From the NCBI GenBank assembly GCA_018267215.1, contig JAFDYX010000012.1:1-47146 (forward strand): a stretch of DNA of 47,146 bases, in the 5' to 3' direction. How positions within the stretch are numbered: the stretch's first letter is position 1; each line of letters begins with the position of its first letter. Positions 15,440-22,975 of the stretch are shown here, in pieces. This DNA is from Bacteroidota bacterium (GTDB lineage: Bacteria; Bacteroidota; Bacteroidia; Cytophagales; Cyclobacteriaceae). The notes beneath the pieces are model-generated. The model worked only from the letters and a program-made list of their open reading frames with translations, was not told where the DNA came from and searched no databases. A program made the position numbers and the translations under genes.

Positions 15440-17212
15440 ATGAGAAAATTTGTTTATTCCCTTATTGCAATCGGGTCATTTGCCGCTGCAGGTTGTACAC
15501 TGCCACAAATGATAAAATTAGCAGCCAAGCAAAATTTACAGGTAAAACCTGATCCGCTCGAAGTACACAAAGACACTGTCAATTTTGACCTTTCCGGCAA
15601 CCTGCCCGCGAAATTGCTCAAGAAAGGCACTGTTTATACTTTGAACACGTACTACAAATATGGCGACAATGAGTTGGCATTGCCTGCTGTTCCATTTAAA
15701 GCAGAAGAATTTCCTGCTAATAAGACTGAGCAAACCCCGGTAACAAAATCTTTTTCATTTCCCTACAAAGATGCCTACAAAGAAGGCACTGTACAGATTC
15801 AGGGCGTAGCCTCGAAAGGCACCAAATCAAAAACTACTCCCCGGTTGGATATTGCCAACGGCATTATCACTACCTCCAAGTTGGTTCAAAACTCCTACTA
15901 TGCAGCATTTGCTGACCATGGTTACAACAATCAGGAAGAATTGATTCCGGTGATCATCCCCGATTTTAATTTCGAAAGAGGAAGATCTGTTTTGCGTAAA
16001 TCTGAAATAAAAGCAGACAAAGGAAAACAATTAGATGCATTCATTGCTGCCAAGAATATCACAAGAACAGTTACCATCACAGGTACCCACTCACCGGAAG
16101 GTTTGGAACGCATCAACAGCAAATTGTCTGAAGAGCGTGCCACCGTTATAGAAAAGTACTATCGTGATCAAATGAAAAAATACGACTACAAAGGTGTAGC
16201 CGCAGAAATTAAATTCATATTAAAACCAATCGTTGATGACTGGAGCGCTTTCAAAACCGCTTTAGCTTCCTACAACGGAATTACTGCTGATGAGAAAAAT
16301 GAGTACCTCACCATCTTAGGCAATGGCGGAAAATTTGAAGATCAGGAGAATGCACTGAAAAAAATAAAAACATATAATAAAGTTTTCAAAGATGTGTACC
16401 CAGGCTTGCGTGCTGCCAAAACTGAAATCCTTACTGTAAAAGTAAAGAAGACAGATGCCGAAATCTCAGTTTTGTCAAAACAAATCACCAAAGGAGAAGT
16501 TAGTTCAGATGCGTTGAGCTATGAAGAGTTGATGTACTCTGCTACCCTTACTCCTTCATTGGATGAAAAAGCCGCTATCTATGAAGCAGCTACCAAAAAG
16601 GGCAACAACTGGAATGCTCACAACAACTTAGCAGCCGCCTACATTCAAATGATTATTGACAATCCGGCTAAAGCTTCTGAATTAGCCGACAAAGCATCCG
16701 CTCAGCTTGACCTTGCTGCCAAGTTAAAAGAAGCTCCGGAAGTATTGGCTAACATGGCCTCTATCTCATTGATGAAAGGAAATGCCTATAAAGCTTATAA
16801 CTATGCAGCTAGAGCACTTAATGGTGCCAGCAGCGATGTAAGTCGTGGTGTAAATGGCGTAAAAGGTGCTTCTGAAATTTACAAAGCACAATATAGCAAT
16901 GCCGTAAGTTCTACATCATCTGCATCTGATAGCTATATCAACTCTTTCAACAAAGGATTGGCTCAATTGTTAACCAAAGACAACAACAATGCGGCTTCTT
17001 CTTTTGCCGAATCTTCTAAGAAGAACCCCAACTTTGCTTTGGCTTATTATGGTGCTGCCATTGCTGCAGCCCACAGCGCCAATGGCGATGCGGTAGTAAG
17101 CAACTTAGTTTCTGCCGTTAAATTAGACCCTGCTTTGAAGGCTAAAGCCCTCACGGATTTAGAGTTTGTTAAATTCAGAACTACCGATTCTTTCCGCAAT
17201 GCATTGAAGTAA
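15440..17212 (+). CDS. Large lipoprotein with OmpA-like segment and TPR-like C-terminus
   Basis: A 590-aa lipoprotein: the signal ends in 'AAAGC' (Cys19). Residues ~35-165 form a beta-rich region. Residues ~168-240 ('VIIPDFNFERGRSVLRKSE...ITITGTHSPEG...ERA', partly quoted) resemble an OmpA-family peptidoglycan-binding domain in layout, with a 'HSPEG..RIN..LSEERA' helix where OmpA proteins have 'Dx.G...N..LS..RA'. From ~355 to the end there are helical, Ala-rich repeats in TPR style ('NWNAHNNLAAAYIQMI', 'PNFALAYYGAAIAAAHS'). I do not know a named family. It probably sits in the outer membrane facing the periplasm. It has its own promoter and a strong terminator; regular codon choice suggests good expression. 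Confidence 0.8.
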   Translation: MRKFVYSLIAIGSFAAAGCTLPQMIKLAAKQNLQVKPDPLEVHKDTVNFDLSGNLPAKLLKKGTVYTLNTYYKYGDNELALPAVPFKAEEFPANKTEQTPVTKSFSFPYKDAYKEGTVQIQGVASKGTKSKTTPRLDIANGIITTSKLVQNSYYAAFADHGYNNQEELIPVIIPDFNFERGRSVLRKSEIKADKGKQLDAFIAAKNITRTVTITGTHSPEGLERINSKLSEERATVIEKYYRDQMKKYDYKGVAAEIKFILKPIVDDWSAFKTALASYNGITADEKNEYLTILGNGGKFEDQENALKKIKTYNKVFKDVYPGLRAAKTEILTVKVKKTDAEISVLSKQITKGEVSSDALSYEELMYSATLTPSLDEKAAIYEAATKKGNNWNAHNNLAAAYIQMIIDNPAKASELADKASAQLDLAAKLKEAPEVLANMASISLMKGNAYKAYNYAARALNGASSDVSRGVNGVKGASEIYKAQYSNAVSSTSSASDSYINSFNKGLAQLLTKDNNNAASSFAESSKKNPNFALAYYGAAIAAAHSANGDAVVSNLVSAVKLDPALKAKALTDLEFVKFRTTDSFRNALK

Positions 17213-17230
17213 TCAGGTCATTAAAATAAG

Positions 17231-17264
17231 AAAAGCCCCGCAGGAAACTCCGGGGCTTTTTTAT
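17231..17264 (+). terminator. Intrinsic terminator
   Basis: A perfect 10-bp stem AAAAGCCCCG (17231-17240) / CGGGGCTTTT (17251-17260) with a 10-base loop and a T-tail, 18 bases after the stop of the OmpA/TPR lipoprotein gene. Confidence 0.88.
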
Positions 17265-17279
17265 TGATGATTGGGGTAT

Positions 17280-17287
17280 TATTTTTA
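17280..17287 (+). promoter_or_regulatory. -7-like box (TATTTTTA) of pdhB
   Basis: TATTTTTA, one base from TAnnTTTG, 34 bases before the ATG at 17322 and directly after the preceding terminator. No -33 TTG at normal spacing. Confidence 0.35.
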
Positions 17288-17321
17288 CAGGCTTTATAAT
17301 GACTACGCAAAAAATATTATC

Positions 17322-18302
17322 ATGAGAGAAATCCAGTTCAGAGAAGCCCTTCGTGAAGCGATGAACGAAGAAATGCGCAGAGACCCAAAAGTATTACTGA
17401 TGGGTGAAGAGGTAGCCGAATATAATGGCGCCTACAAAGTTAGCCAGGGAATGCTGGATGAATTTGGGGCTGACCGTGTAATTGATACCCCCATTTCTGA
17501 GCTCGGGTTTGCCGGAGTGGGTGTGGGTGCTGCCATGAACGGTATCCGGCCAATTGTAGAATTTATGACTTTCAATTTCTCGCTGGTTGCTATTGATCAG
17601 GTAATCAACTCAGCCGCTAAAATGCTCTCTATGTCGGGTGGGCAATTTAATGTACCTATTGTATTTCGTGGTCCCACGGGCAATGCGGGTATGTTAAGTT
17701 CTCAGCACTCGCAGAATTTTGAAAACTGGTATGCCAATACACCGGGGCTCAAAGTGGTAGTTCCATTTACTCCGTATGATGCCAAAGGACTTTTAAAGTC
17801 GGCCATCCGCGATAATGACCCTGTCATTTTCATGGAGAGTGAATTGATGTATGGTGATAAAGGCGAAGTGCCCACAGAGGAATACTTAATTCCGATTGGG
17901 TCGGCCGACATCAAACGAAGTGGTACAGACGTTACCATCGTGTCTTTTGGCAAGATCATGAAAGTGGCCTTGGCCGCTGCCACTGAACTGGAAAAAGAAG
18001 GAATCTCGGCTGAGATTATTGACCTGCGCTCGGTGCGCCCAATTGACTATGCAACAGTGGTAGAGTCAGTAAAGAAAACCAACCGGTTGGTAATTGTAGA
18101 AGAAGCCTGGCCGCTGGCTGCCATCTCTTCAGAGGTTAGTTATCACATTCAGAAATATGCTTTTGATTATCTCGATGCGCCCATTCATCGGGTAAACAGT
18201 TTGGATGTGCCCCTGCCCTATGCGCCTACGTTGATTGATGCTATCCTGCCCAATGTTGAGCGAACTGTAAAGGCAGTAAAGGCTGTGATGTACAGGGATT
18301 AA
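17322..18302 (+). CDS. pdhB: Pyruvate dehydrogenase E1 component subunit beta
   Basis: A 326-aa E1-beta subunit that, with E1-alpha, decarboxylates pyruvate and passes the acetyl group to lipoyl-E2. Family signs are 'REIQFREALREAMNEEM', 'LLMGEEVAEYNGAYKVSQG', 'DTPISELGFAGVGVGAAM', 'PIVEFMTFNF', 'ESELMYG' and the transketolase C-terminal domain from about residue 200 ('DVTIVSFGKIMKVALAAA', 'EIIDLRSVRPID'). A branched-chain 2-oxoacid dehydrogenase beta subunit is the close alternative. The upstream-extended TTG start at 17271 would overlap the promoter region and adds unrelated residues, so ATG 17322 is preferred. E1-alpha and E2 are not in the window. Its stop overlaps the convergent flavin reductase gene by four bases. 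Confidence 0.93.
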   Translation: MREIQFREALREAMNEEMRRDPKVLLMGEEVAEYNGAYKVSQGMLDEFGADRVIDTPISELGFAGVGVGAAMNGIRPIVEFMTFNFSLVAIDQVINSAAKMLSMSGGQFNVPIVFRGPTGNAGMLSSQHSQNFENWYANTPGLKVVVPFTPYDAKGLLKSAIRDNDPVIFMESELMYGDKGEVPTEEYLIPIGSADIKRSGTDVTIVSFGKIMKVALAAATELEKEGISAEIIDLRSVRPIDYATVVESVKKTNRLVIVEEAWPLAAISSEVSYHIQKYAFDYLDAPIHRVNSLDVPLPYAPTLIDAILPNVERTVKAVKAVMYRD

Positions 18303-19147
18303 AGTTCTAAGTTGAAAGTTAGTGAGCGCCAAGCTTCTTCTACTTTATTCTCTGATAATATTTTTTTTACCTGAAGGTGCACTGCTTCATCACTTGAAAA
18401 ATTTCCTTCCGGCAGTTTTTCTACGTTAGCCAATTTACCCAAATCATTTCCCGACAACACCTTGCTATTTCTGATTGCTGTTGGCAACTGATCAAATCCT
18501 ATTCCCAGTTTTACGTTGGGCTTAGGCACTACAAAAACATTTTCTCCATGTGCGCGGCAATAAAAATCTGCCCCCATACGCGCTACTGCATCTAACTTTT
18601 GCGGATCAATAACTCCATTCTCAGTTAAAATTTCTTTTTTGATGTGCGCCAAAACAACCTCACAGATAATCAGGTTGCCGGCACCGCCTTCTGTTCCTAA
18701 AGAAATAATCTCTTTCACCACACACTCAAAAGATGCCGGTGACTCGGCTACGCGGGGTGGCTTAACTTTTATGGATGGCAACTGTGTCAGCCCGGCTTTA
18801 GTAAATTCATTCACCCCTTCCGGGTATTCGCAGCTTGCCAACGAAGCCTGCTCCACTATGGCATAACTGACAATATTGATTACTACCTCAGGCATTTCTC
18901 TTACATTCTCCAGCGTGTGTTTGGTGGTATTGTTACGTACTCTCCGTGCGGGCGAAAAAATCAAAACAGGAGGGCGCGAACTAAACATATTAAAGAAACT
19001 GAATGGGCTTAAGTTGATGTTTCCATTCTTATCCATTGAACTGGCAAAGGCTATAGGCCGTGGGGCAATCGCTCCTTGTAATATACCTTGCAACTGCACA
19101 GTTGTTGTCTCCTTTGGGTCTAGTGTCAGATAATCTTCCTGTGTCAT
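18299..19147 (-). CDS. Flavin reductase-like FMN-binding split-barrel protein
   Basis: A 282-aa cytoplasmic protein of the flavin-reductase-domain family. The N-terminal barrel shows 'AIAPRPIAFASSMDKNGNINL', 'SPFSFFNMFSSRPPVLIFSP' and 'EFTKAGLTQLPS', the usual flavin-binding landmarks. 'SFECVVKEIISLG' and 'LIICEVVLAHIKKEIL' complete the barrel. The C-terminal ~80 residues are an extra helical extension. Members bind FMN and reduce or use it as an oxidoreductase or carrier; the partner is unknown. It is the last gene of a minus-strand run, three bases after the beta-barrel gene. Confidence 0.87.
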   Translation of the reverse strand: MTQEDYLTLDPKETTTVQLQGILQGAIAPRPIAFASSMDKNGNINLSPFSFFNMFSSRPPVLIFSPARRVRNNTTKHTLENVREMPEVVINIVSYAIVEQASLASCEYPEGVNEFTKAGLTQLPSIKVKPPRVAESPASFECVVKEIISLGTEGGAGNLIICEVVLAHIKKEILTENGVIDPQKLDAVARMGADFYCRAHGENVFVVPKPNVKLGIGFDQLPTAIRNSKVLSGNDLGKLANVEKLPEGNFSSDEAVHLQVKKILSENKVEEAWRSLTFNLEL

Positions 19148-19150
19148 GGT

Positions 19151-20191
19151 TTAATATTTTTTCAAACCGGGGTAATTTTCGCCATACCCGGGATTTTGTT
19201 TTTTATAGAACGGATGCACCCGGCTGCGATAGTCGCGGTTGCCATGGTGATGATCTACCTGTGCGCGGCATTGCTTAATAACGCATTTGGGCAACTGTGG
19301 AATAGAGTACGTAAACCCTACACTGACCATGAGCATATTGTTGGAGTAATTCAGCGAACTTCCACTATTGGAAACTGCCAAACTATAACTTTTAAACTCA
19401 TAGGCAGGGCGGACAAATACTTTTAAATATTCAGACAGATTGCGCTCAATCGTTACCCCCAGATTGAAATAAGTGCTGGGGGTTACCTGTGCGGTGTTAT
19501 AATTATTTTTCATTTTGTAATTACCTACCTGCAGGTCGCCCGTAAAAAGGTAGTCATTCCAACGGTAAAAGGAGTAGCCAACCATGCCCCAATATCTTCG
19601 CACAAAACCGGTAGCACTGCTCACTTTCATATCCGAAATTTTATCGGCCATAGTAGTAGGGTGGAATAACCCAAGGCTCATCAATTCGTACGAATAGCCA
19701 CCGCCCAAACGTAATTGTTTATACTCATAATGAAGCGTAGCGGCCAATGGGATATTGAGGGCATGGCCTTTAAACCTGATATTGTTACCTGCATTAGCTA
19801 CTACATAACTGCCTGGTGGGCTGTTATCTACACCTGCATTATTCACCCAATCGGTGTAGCGAGTGGTGGTGGAGTTTGTAAAAAGCTGCGGTGGTGCACC
19901 CGGAGACTGATAGACACCAAACCCACTCATACTCGTACTCAAATACGAGCGCCCCACACCCGTGTAAATACCAAAATGAAAATTGCGCAATGCCCTGCGA
20001 AAGAAACTGCTGCCATGCCGGGGTGTGGCATAAAAATGATCCAGCGGTATCTGGTCCTTTCCTGTGTCTTGAGCTGCCACATAGAGAGGAAACCCGACAA
20101 TGGCTATTAATAATAATTTGGAAAGGTTTTTCAGGATAGTTTTTGCCGTTAAAGATAAGAAATTGATTGAAGTACTGATCAGTAAACGCAT
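19151..20191 (-). CDS. Outer-membrane beta-barrel protein of the lpoB-like operon
   Basis: From the ATG at 20191 the protein is 346 aa. The N-terminus is long for a signal peptide: about 20 polar/basic residues, then the hydrophobic 'LSKLLLIAIVGFPLYVAAQ'. The mature part has repeated amphipathic strands ('FGIYTGVGRSYLSTSMSGF', 'LRLGGGYSYELMSLGLF', 'YFNLGVTIERNLSEYLKVF', 'NMLMVSVGFTYSIPQLP'), i.e. a barrel. After the last strand there is a 50-residue tail rich in Cys, His, Arg and Tyr ('CVIKQCRAQVDHHHGNRDYR', 'NPGYGENYPGLKKY'). I do not recognise the family. It begins nine bases after the COG3014-like gene, suggesting one envelope complex. Confidence 0.72.
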   Translation of the reverse strand: MRLLISTSINFLSLTAKTILKNLSKLLLIAIVGFPLYVAAQDTGKDQIPLDHFYATPRHGSSFFRRALRNFHFGIYTGVGRSYLSTSMSGFGVYQSPGAPPQLFTNSTTTRYTDWVNNAGVDNSPPGSYVVANAGNNIRFKGHALNIPLAATLHYEYKQLRLGGGYSYELMSLGLFHPTTMADKISDMKVSSATGFVRRYWGMVGYSFYRWNDYLFTGDLQVGNYKMKNNYNTAQVTPSTYFNLGVTIERNLSEYLKVFVRPAYEFKSYSLAVSNSGSSLNYSNNMLMVSVGFTYSIPQLPKCVIKQCRAQVDHHHGNRDYRSRVHPFYKKQNPGYGENYPGLKKY

Positions 20192-20200
20192 GGGCAAGAA

Positions 20201-21598
20201 TCAGTATTGCGGGTTGTATCCGGTATATGCTGTTTCCAGAGAAGAAAAAGTATGAAAAGTAGTCTGCCCTTTCTGCACATTTACTGTAATCGGGTGATCC
20301 ACCTCGCGCCCTGTGCCGGTGCGGGCAACAAAATGCAAGTCGTTGTTCCCTTCGGGTAACGATATGCGGCAATACGAAATACTGTGTGGCAGCGTTTGCC
20401 AGTTGCGTGTGTCTGCCTTCTCGGTAACGGCATTAAAAAGACCTACAATTGCCCCAAGGGTTTCATCTTGTTTTCTGATTTGATTTTCTTCTACCTTCTT
20501 AAGCGCCACCCGCAACAATGCTTTACCAAATTCAATACCCATTCTTTCCTGCAAACATTTAAAAGCAATTCGATTGACATCTTCCGTCAATTGCAAAGGA
20601 TATGCATTGCCGTTTGCGTTTACTGCCGCATTGGCAAAATAAGTGGGCCTTTCTACATACTTAGGAAATGCTACACGTACAACCTGCAACCCGGCCAAAG
20701 CACTTTGCTGTTTTTCATCTTCTACCGGAAAAGAAAAACTCAGTCCTAATTGCTGATTGATAAAATATACCATGTTCCCCATGCGGCTGATCATAAAATC
20801 TACCCCCCACTCAGCCTTGATGGGCACCAGCCCATTGTGCCAAAAGAAAATCAATTCTCCTCCTTCATTCGGTTTGTACACGTAATCGGTCATCTGAAAA
20901 TCAGATTTATATTTTTCAAACTCATCTGTCAGCCCACTCAGCCAAGCTGTGCGCAGCAAGTCAGTGTGCAGTTGGGGTGGTTCAGTCATACCAAACAAAC
21001 GGGCATAATCATTCCTATAAACGTCCAGCGAGTTGCGGTAGGCAATGAACGCGTTATTGTAATCATGGTCTGCTTCGTAAATAATACCCATCAGCAGGTG
21101 GATGAAGGCATCGTGCTCGTATTTTTCTTTCGACTGATAGCGATCCGACAACTGCTGCAGCCGGGTATTTAGCCTGCGGCACTCTACCAGCGCATCCTCG
21201 GTATTTTTCATTTTTAAATAATTGATAGCCTTATAGTACAGCACCAGCAAGTGCTCGTGGTCTTCGCCCCGGTAGGGCGTAACCATGGGGTTGCTCAGGT
21301 ACGAGGCAGCTTCGTAGAGGTAGTTGATGCGGTAATCTTCGCCAAAGAGATAGGCTTTTTCGAAAAAAGTATTGCTTTCTTCGTAGCGCCCCAGCATGGA
21401 AAGCACCAGGCCGGTGTTAAAAAAATAAAGAAGTCGTTTTTTGGTATTCGCTTGTGCCGATTCGTTCTGAAGTGTTTTGTAAGCAGCGTCTAAGTTTCCC
21501 CGCTCAAACTCCTGATTGAAAATTAAATTCGATTGATAATAGGTGGCGCAGGAGGTAACCACAAAAACTGTGAAGAGAATAAAGCCACAATGTTTCAA
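20201..21598 (-). CDS. COG3014-like TPR lipoprotein
   Basis: A 465-aa lipoprotein starting at a TTG (no in-frame ATG nearby); the lipobox is 'VTSC' (Cys17). The first ~190 residues are TPR-like helices ('LLYFFNTGLVLSMLGRYEESNTFFEKAYLFG' (partial), 'ALVECRRLN', 'FIHLLMGIIYEADHDYNNAFIAY'). A beta-rich part with 'GELIFFWHNGLVPIKAE' then leads to a C-terminal domain. This layout matches the uncharacterised COG3014 family, whose genes sit beside LpoB-like genes in many Gram-negatives. Here too the gene upstream is lpoB-like. A role in envelope or peptidoglycan assembly is inferred from context only. Confidence 0.75.
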   Translation of the reverse strand: MKHCGFILFTVFVVTSCATYYQSNLIFNQEFERGNLDAAYKTLQNESAQANTKKRLLYFFNTGLVLSMLGRYEESNTFFEKAYLFGEDYRINYLYEAASYLSNPMVTPYRGEDHEHLLVLYYKAINYLKMKNTEDALVECRRLNTRLQQLSDRYQSKEKYEHDAFIHLLMGIIYEADHDYNNAFIAYRNSLDVYRNDYARLFGMTEPPQLHTDLLRTAWLSGLTDEFEKYKSDFQMTDYVYKPNEGGELIFFWHNGLVPIKAEWGVDFMISRMGNMVYFINQQLGLSFSFPVEDEKQQSALAGLQVVRVAFPKYVERPTYFANAAVNANGNAYPLQLTEDVNRIAFKCLQERMGIEFGKALLRVALKKVEENQIRKQDETLGAIVGLFNAVTEKADTRNWQTLPHSISYCRISLPEGNNDLHFVARTGTGREVDHPITVNVQKGQTTFHTFSSLETAYTGYNPQY

Positions 21599-21642
21599 AG
21601 CGATTTCATCTTAAAATTTCCTACGCTAAATGATGTTGTCCG

Positions 21643-22209
21643 TCAGTCCTTAATAAACTTCTTGATTTCCTTTTGTCCGTACCACACTCTTTTGTTCGTT
21701 TCCATGTCGGTAAGGAAAAGCGTGGTAACGTAGTTCACCACCCGTTTTTTATTGTACACGTCTGTTTCGGAAGTCATCTCACCAAAGAGCATCAGGTTGG
21801 CGCCTGTTTCTTTTCCCCACTGCGCTGCCGAGCCTGAAAAATCTTGCTGATCGGCCCGCTCCTGCCTGAGTTTATCGCGAAATCCATCCGACTCTACCAG
21901 ATCAGCGATGTTTGAATTATAAATGGCCAGTTCAATTTTTTTAATGTAGTTATCCGCATCAATGTGCTCGCTGGTTTTATTTCGGATCAGGCCTACAATA
22001 ATAGCCGGCTTTTTGTTGAGTGCTTTCGAGTATTCTTTAAACTTATCGCTGGTGAGCAAATCGGTTACCATCGTATTGGCCACCATGCGCGAGTCGCTGT
22101 CGTTCCAGCGGCCGCTTAAATCAATTTGCTGATCGGGGTTTACCCGTGTAACGGAGCGCGCACAAGCTTGGCATAATATCAGTGCTATCACGAGGTTAAC
22201 AGTCTTCAT
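21643..22209 (-). CDS. LpoB-like penicillin-binding protein activator
   Basis: A 188-aa lipoprotein: signal 'VIALILCQAC' (Cys16). The body shows the LpoB pattern: 'DLSGRWNDSDSRMVANTMVTDLL', 'KPAIIVGLIRNKTSEHID' (the Asn-Arg-Thr-type turn), 'SAAQWGKETGANLMLFGEM', 'RVVNYVTTLFLTDMETNKRVWYGQKEIKKF' (partial quotes). In E. coli LpoB is an outer-membrane lipoprotein that reaches through the periplasm to stimulate PBP1b; family members elsewhere are mostly uncharacterised. Located 44 bases upstream of the COG3014-like gene, as is common for the pair. It lacks the long disordered linker of the E. coli protein. Confidence 0.82.
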   Translation of the reverse strand: MKTVNLVIALILCQACARSVTRVNPDQQIDLSGRWNDSDSRMVANTMVTDLLTSDKFKEYSKALNKKPAIIVGLIRNKTSEHIDADNYIKKIELAIYNSNIADLVESDGFRDKLRQERADQQDFSGSAAQWGKETGANLMLFGEMTSETDVYNKKRVVNYVTTLFLTDMETNKRVWYGQKEIKKFIKD

Positions 22210-22245
22210 ATATCTGGGTTCATAGAGTGATGAGAAAAAAATCCA

Positions 22246-22893
22246 TCACTTAATGTTTTTTAAACGTTCAATCACTTCTTTCGGGTTCGGAGAAGTAAAA
22301 ACAAAATTGCCGGCCACCAGCACATCGGCTCCGGCTGTCATCAAGGGAGTTGCATTATCTTGATTAACTCCCCCATCTATCTCGATCAGTGCGGACGAGC
22401 CGCATTGCCCGATCAATGATTTCAACTCTTTTATTTTCGAATAAGTGCGTTCAATAAATTTTTGCCCGCCAAAGCCCGGGTTAACAGACATCAGGCAAAC
22501 CAAATCTATATCTTGAATTACTTCCGACAAGGTTGAAACGGAAGTATGAGGATTGATGGCCACGCCTGCTTTCACCCCCAGCGCTTTTATCTGTTGGATG
22601 TTCCGGTGAAGGTGAGGGCAAGCTTCTGCATGAACTGAAATAGAGGCGGCTCCGGCTTTGGCGAATGCTTCCACATATTTTTCGGGCTGCACGATCATCA
22701 GATGTACGTCCATCGGTTTCTTGGCATGACGTTTCATGGCCTCCACCACGGGCAGCCCCATAGAAATATTCGGCACAAATACGCCATCCATAATATCAAT
22801 ATGTATCCAGTCTGCTGCGCTGGCATTGATCATTTCAATTTCGTGTTGCAGGTTGGCAAAATCAGCCGCCAAAATGGAAGGAGCTATCAACAT
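22246..22893 (-). CDS. rpe: Ribulose-phosphate 3-epimerase
   Basis: A 215-aa TIM-barrel enzyme interconverting ribulose-5-phosphate and xylulose-5-phosphate in the pentose phosphate pathway. Signature pieces are 'IAPSILAADFANLQHEI', 'WIHIDIMDGVFVPNISMG', 'DVHLMIVQPEKYV', 'ISVHAEACPHLHR', 'GVAINPHTS', 'MSVNPGFGGQKFI' and 'IEIDGGVNQDNA', including the metal-ligand His and Asp residues. Standard length. It is the first gene of a minus-strand run of five and is divergent from the ABC-F gene across 82 bases containing an inverted repeat. Confidence 0.96.
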   Translation of the reverse strand: MLIAPSILAADFANLQHEIEMINASAADWIHIDIMDGVFVPNISMGLPVVEAMKRHAKKPMDVHLMIVQPEKYVEAFAKAGAASISVHAEACPHLHRNIQQIKALGVKAGVAINPHTSVSTLSEVIQDIDLVCLMSVNPGFGGQKFIERTYSKIKELKSLIGQCGSSALIEIDGGVNQDNATPLMTAGADVLVAGNFVFTSPNPKEVIERLKNIK

Positions 22894-22902
22894 AAACTCG
22901 GG

Positions 22903-22943
22903 TTACAGATTACAAATGGCAAATTACAATTTGAAATCTGTAA
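22903..22943. repeat. 15-bp inverted repeat between rpe and the ABC-F gene
   Basis: The left arm TTACAGATTACAAAT (22903-22917) and right arm ATTTGAAATCTGTAA (22929-22943) are inverted copies with one mismatch around an 11-base centre. It fills much of the divergent promoter region, starting 10 bases before the rpe ATG. It could be an operator for a dimeric regulator, or a small repeat of REP type. Confidence 0.5.
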
Positions 22944-22975
22944 TTATTATATCTTCGCGGCTCAATTTTTTACAA

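Noticed and set aside
22736..22975. N-terminal extension of the ABC-F gene
   Set aside because: It would read antisense through rpe and the promoter region; the ABC-F family begins at about the GTG at 22976.
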